Source: Hyphomonas sp. (GTDB taxonomy: Bacteria > Pseudomonadota > Alphaproteobacteria > Caulobacterales > Hyphomonadaceae). From it: DNA of 7,086 bases. The notes under the pieces are model-generated. The model was not told the DNA's origin and searched no databases. It was given only the letters and a program-made list of their open reading frames with translations. This document shows positions 6,468 through 7,086 of this stretch, in pieces (the stretch's first letter is position 1; the number at the start of each line of letters is the position of its first letter). A program made the translations under genes and the position numbers. The stretch spans positions 1-7,086 of the forward strand of contig DNFL01000342.1 in assembly GCA_003486945.1 (NCBI GenBank). The letters run 5' to 3'.

Positions 6468-6905
6468 TCAAACCGGCGGCTTGCCGAGCTTGCCCACGCG
6501 GCGCGCATGGCGCTCGCCGCCGAAGGGCGTAGCCAGGAAGGCCGTGACGCAGGCCTTCGCCATTTCGATGCCTATCAGGCGCGCGCCGAGCGCGATGACA
6601 TTGGCATCGTTGTGCTCACGCGACAGCGCCGCCGAGAGCGGCTCCGACACGAGTGCGCAGCGCATCTCAGGATGGCGGTTCACCGCGATGGAAATGCCGA
6701 TGCCGGAACCGCAAATGGCTATGCCGCGTTCGGCCTTTCCGGCAGCGAGATGGGCCGCGAGCTTGTAACCGAAATCCGGATAGTCGACGCTCGCCTCGCC
6801 GTCCGTACCCAGATCATCGATCTCGTGGCCTTCGCTGCGCAGCCAGTCCGCAAGCGCCGCCTTGAAGGCGACGGCGGCATGATCTGATGCAATCGAAATC
6901 CGCAT
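6468..6905 (-). CDS. rpiB: Ribose-5-phosphate isomerase B
   Basis: RpiB interconverts ribose 5-phosphate and ribulose 5-phosphate in the non-oxidative pentose phosphate pathway (RpiB/LacA/LacB family, cytoplasmic dimer). The 145-residue length is normal. Seen: 'ISIASDHAAVAFK' (3-15) with substrate-binding D8 and H9; 'DLGTDGEASVDYPDFG' (31-46); the active-site loop 'GIAICGSGIGISIAVNR' (61-77) with catalytic C65 and S67 where E. coli has Thr; 'REHNDANVIALGAR' (96-109) with H98, the ring-opening histidine; and phosphate-binding R132, R135 and R136 in 'ERHARRV' (131-137). All key residues are present, so the enzyme should be active. LacA/LacB (galactose-6-phosphate isomerase) is unlikely, since it needs two partner subunits and a lac-type cluster. 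AAGGGA six bases before the ATG supports the start. The gene begins 27 bases after the YebC-family stop and ends 13 bases before the GNAT start, so it looks like the middle of an operon. Confidence 0.96.
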   Translation of the reverse strand: MRISIASDHAAVAFKAALADWLRSEGHEIDDLGTDGEASVDYPDFGYKLAAHLAAGKAERGIAICGSGIGISIAVNRHPEMRCALVSEPLSAALSREHNDANVIALGARLIGIEMAKACVTAFLATPFGGERHARRVGKLGKPPV

Positions 6906-6932
6906 GGCGTTTCCCTTGCCCGGCGCTGAAGG

Positions 6933-7086
6933 CTAGCCTGCCAGCCGCGCCATTTCCTCTTCCGAGAGTTCCGAATTGTCATAGACATTCTGCACGTCGT
7001 CGAGTTCGTCGAGCACATCGAGCAGTTTCATCAGCGCGTCGGCATTGTCGCCGGAAACGGAAACGCTGACCTTCGGCTTCCACATG
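6933..7086 (-). CDS. YebC/PmpR family protein, C-terminal part
   Basis: The last 50 codons of a minus-strand gene are visible; the rest lies beyond the right edge. YebC-family proteins are about 240-250 residues and act in the cytoplasm, described as transcriptional regulators (PmpR) and more recently as factors that relieve ribosome stalling at proline runs. The visible part reads 'ALMKLLDVLDELDDVQNVYD', the family's highly conserved C-terminal helix and strand ('L.D.L...DDVQNVY.N'), followed by a short acidic tail 'SELSEEEMARLAG'. The usual 'YANF' after VQNV is here 'YDNS', a mild deviation. The stop (TAG, 6935-6933) is 27 bases before rpiB. The symbol yebC would fit but was left blank because only one fifth of the protein is visible. 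Confidence 0.85.
   Translation of the reverse strand, partial: MWKPKVSVSVSGDNADALMKLLDVLDELDDVQNVYDNSELSEEEMARLAG

Noticed and set aside
6455..6508. The 18-codon upstream extension of the GNAT gene
   Set aside because: The strong GGAGG at the downstream ATG, the overlap with rpiB and the non-conserved sequence favour the shorter protein.
1..7086. A previously undescribed multi-gene system, mobile element or CRISPR array
   Set aside because: Every sizeable coding region belongs to a known family. There are no tandem or spaced direct repeats, no transposase or integrase, and no gene set that suggests a joint novel function.

Overview
The window is a GC-rich stretch of chromosome that looks alphaproteobacterial. 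Four things suggest this: a large TonB-dependent receptor of the cysteine-containing type common in Caulobacterales and sphingomonads, a short-form SelO with the 'HFG.F.PLPGNLP' and 'RYHGHQFG.YNPDLGDGRGF' signatures of alphaproteobacterial proteins, a stand-alone class III CoA-transferase, and the codon bias. A stalked marine bacterium of the Hyphomonadaceae type is my best guess. It rests on protein style only and is not proven.

Layout. Positions 1-69 hold the last 22 codons of a plus-strand gene, probably another TonB-dependent receptor. It meets a complete minus-strand TonB-dependent receptor (198-3134) tail to tail. The 128-base gap carries two hairpins, one suited to terminating each gene. 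The receptor diverges from a plus-strand selO-type protein adenylyltransferase gene (about 3219-4748), which is followed 63 bases later by a CaiB/BaiF CoA-transferase gene (4812-5987). That pair converges on a minus-strand cluster read from the right edge: the end of a YebC/PmpR-family gene (6933-7086), rpiB (6468-6905), and a GNAT acetyltransferase gene (6029-6454). The cluster has gaps of only 27 and 13 bases. The GNAT ribosome binding site overlaps the rpiB stop codon, so this is very probably one transcript.

Function. The genes do not form one obvious pathway. The receptor imports an unidentified ligand across the outer membrane. SelO is an AMPylating pseudokinase linked in other bacteria to oxidative stress. 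The CoA-transferase moves CoA between carboxylic acids of unknown identity. RpiB belongs to the pentose phosphate pathway. YebC-family proteins act in translation or transcription. I see no mobile element, CRISPR array, tRNA, rRNA or defence system, and no undescribed multi-gene system.

The points most worth a second look are the undefined start of the selO gene, the absence from SelO of both cysteines of the E. coli redox switch, the four close cysteine pairs in the receptor barrel, a REP-like hairpin at the convergent junction, and small inverted repeats upstream of the receptor gene.
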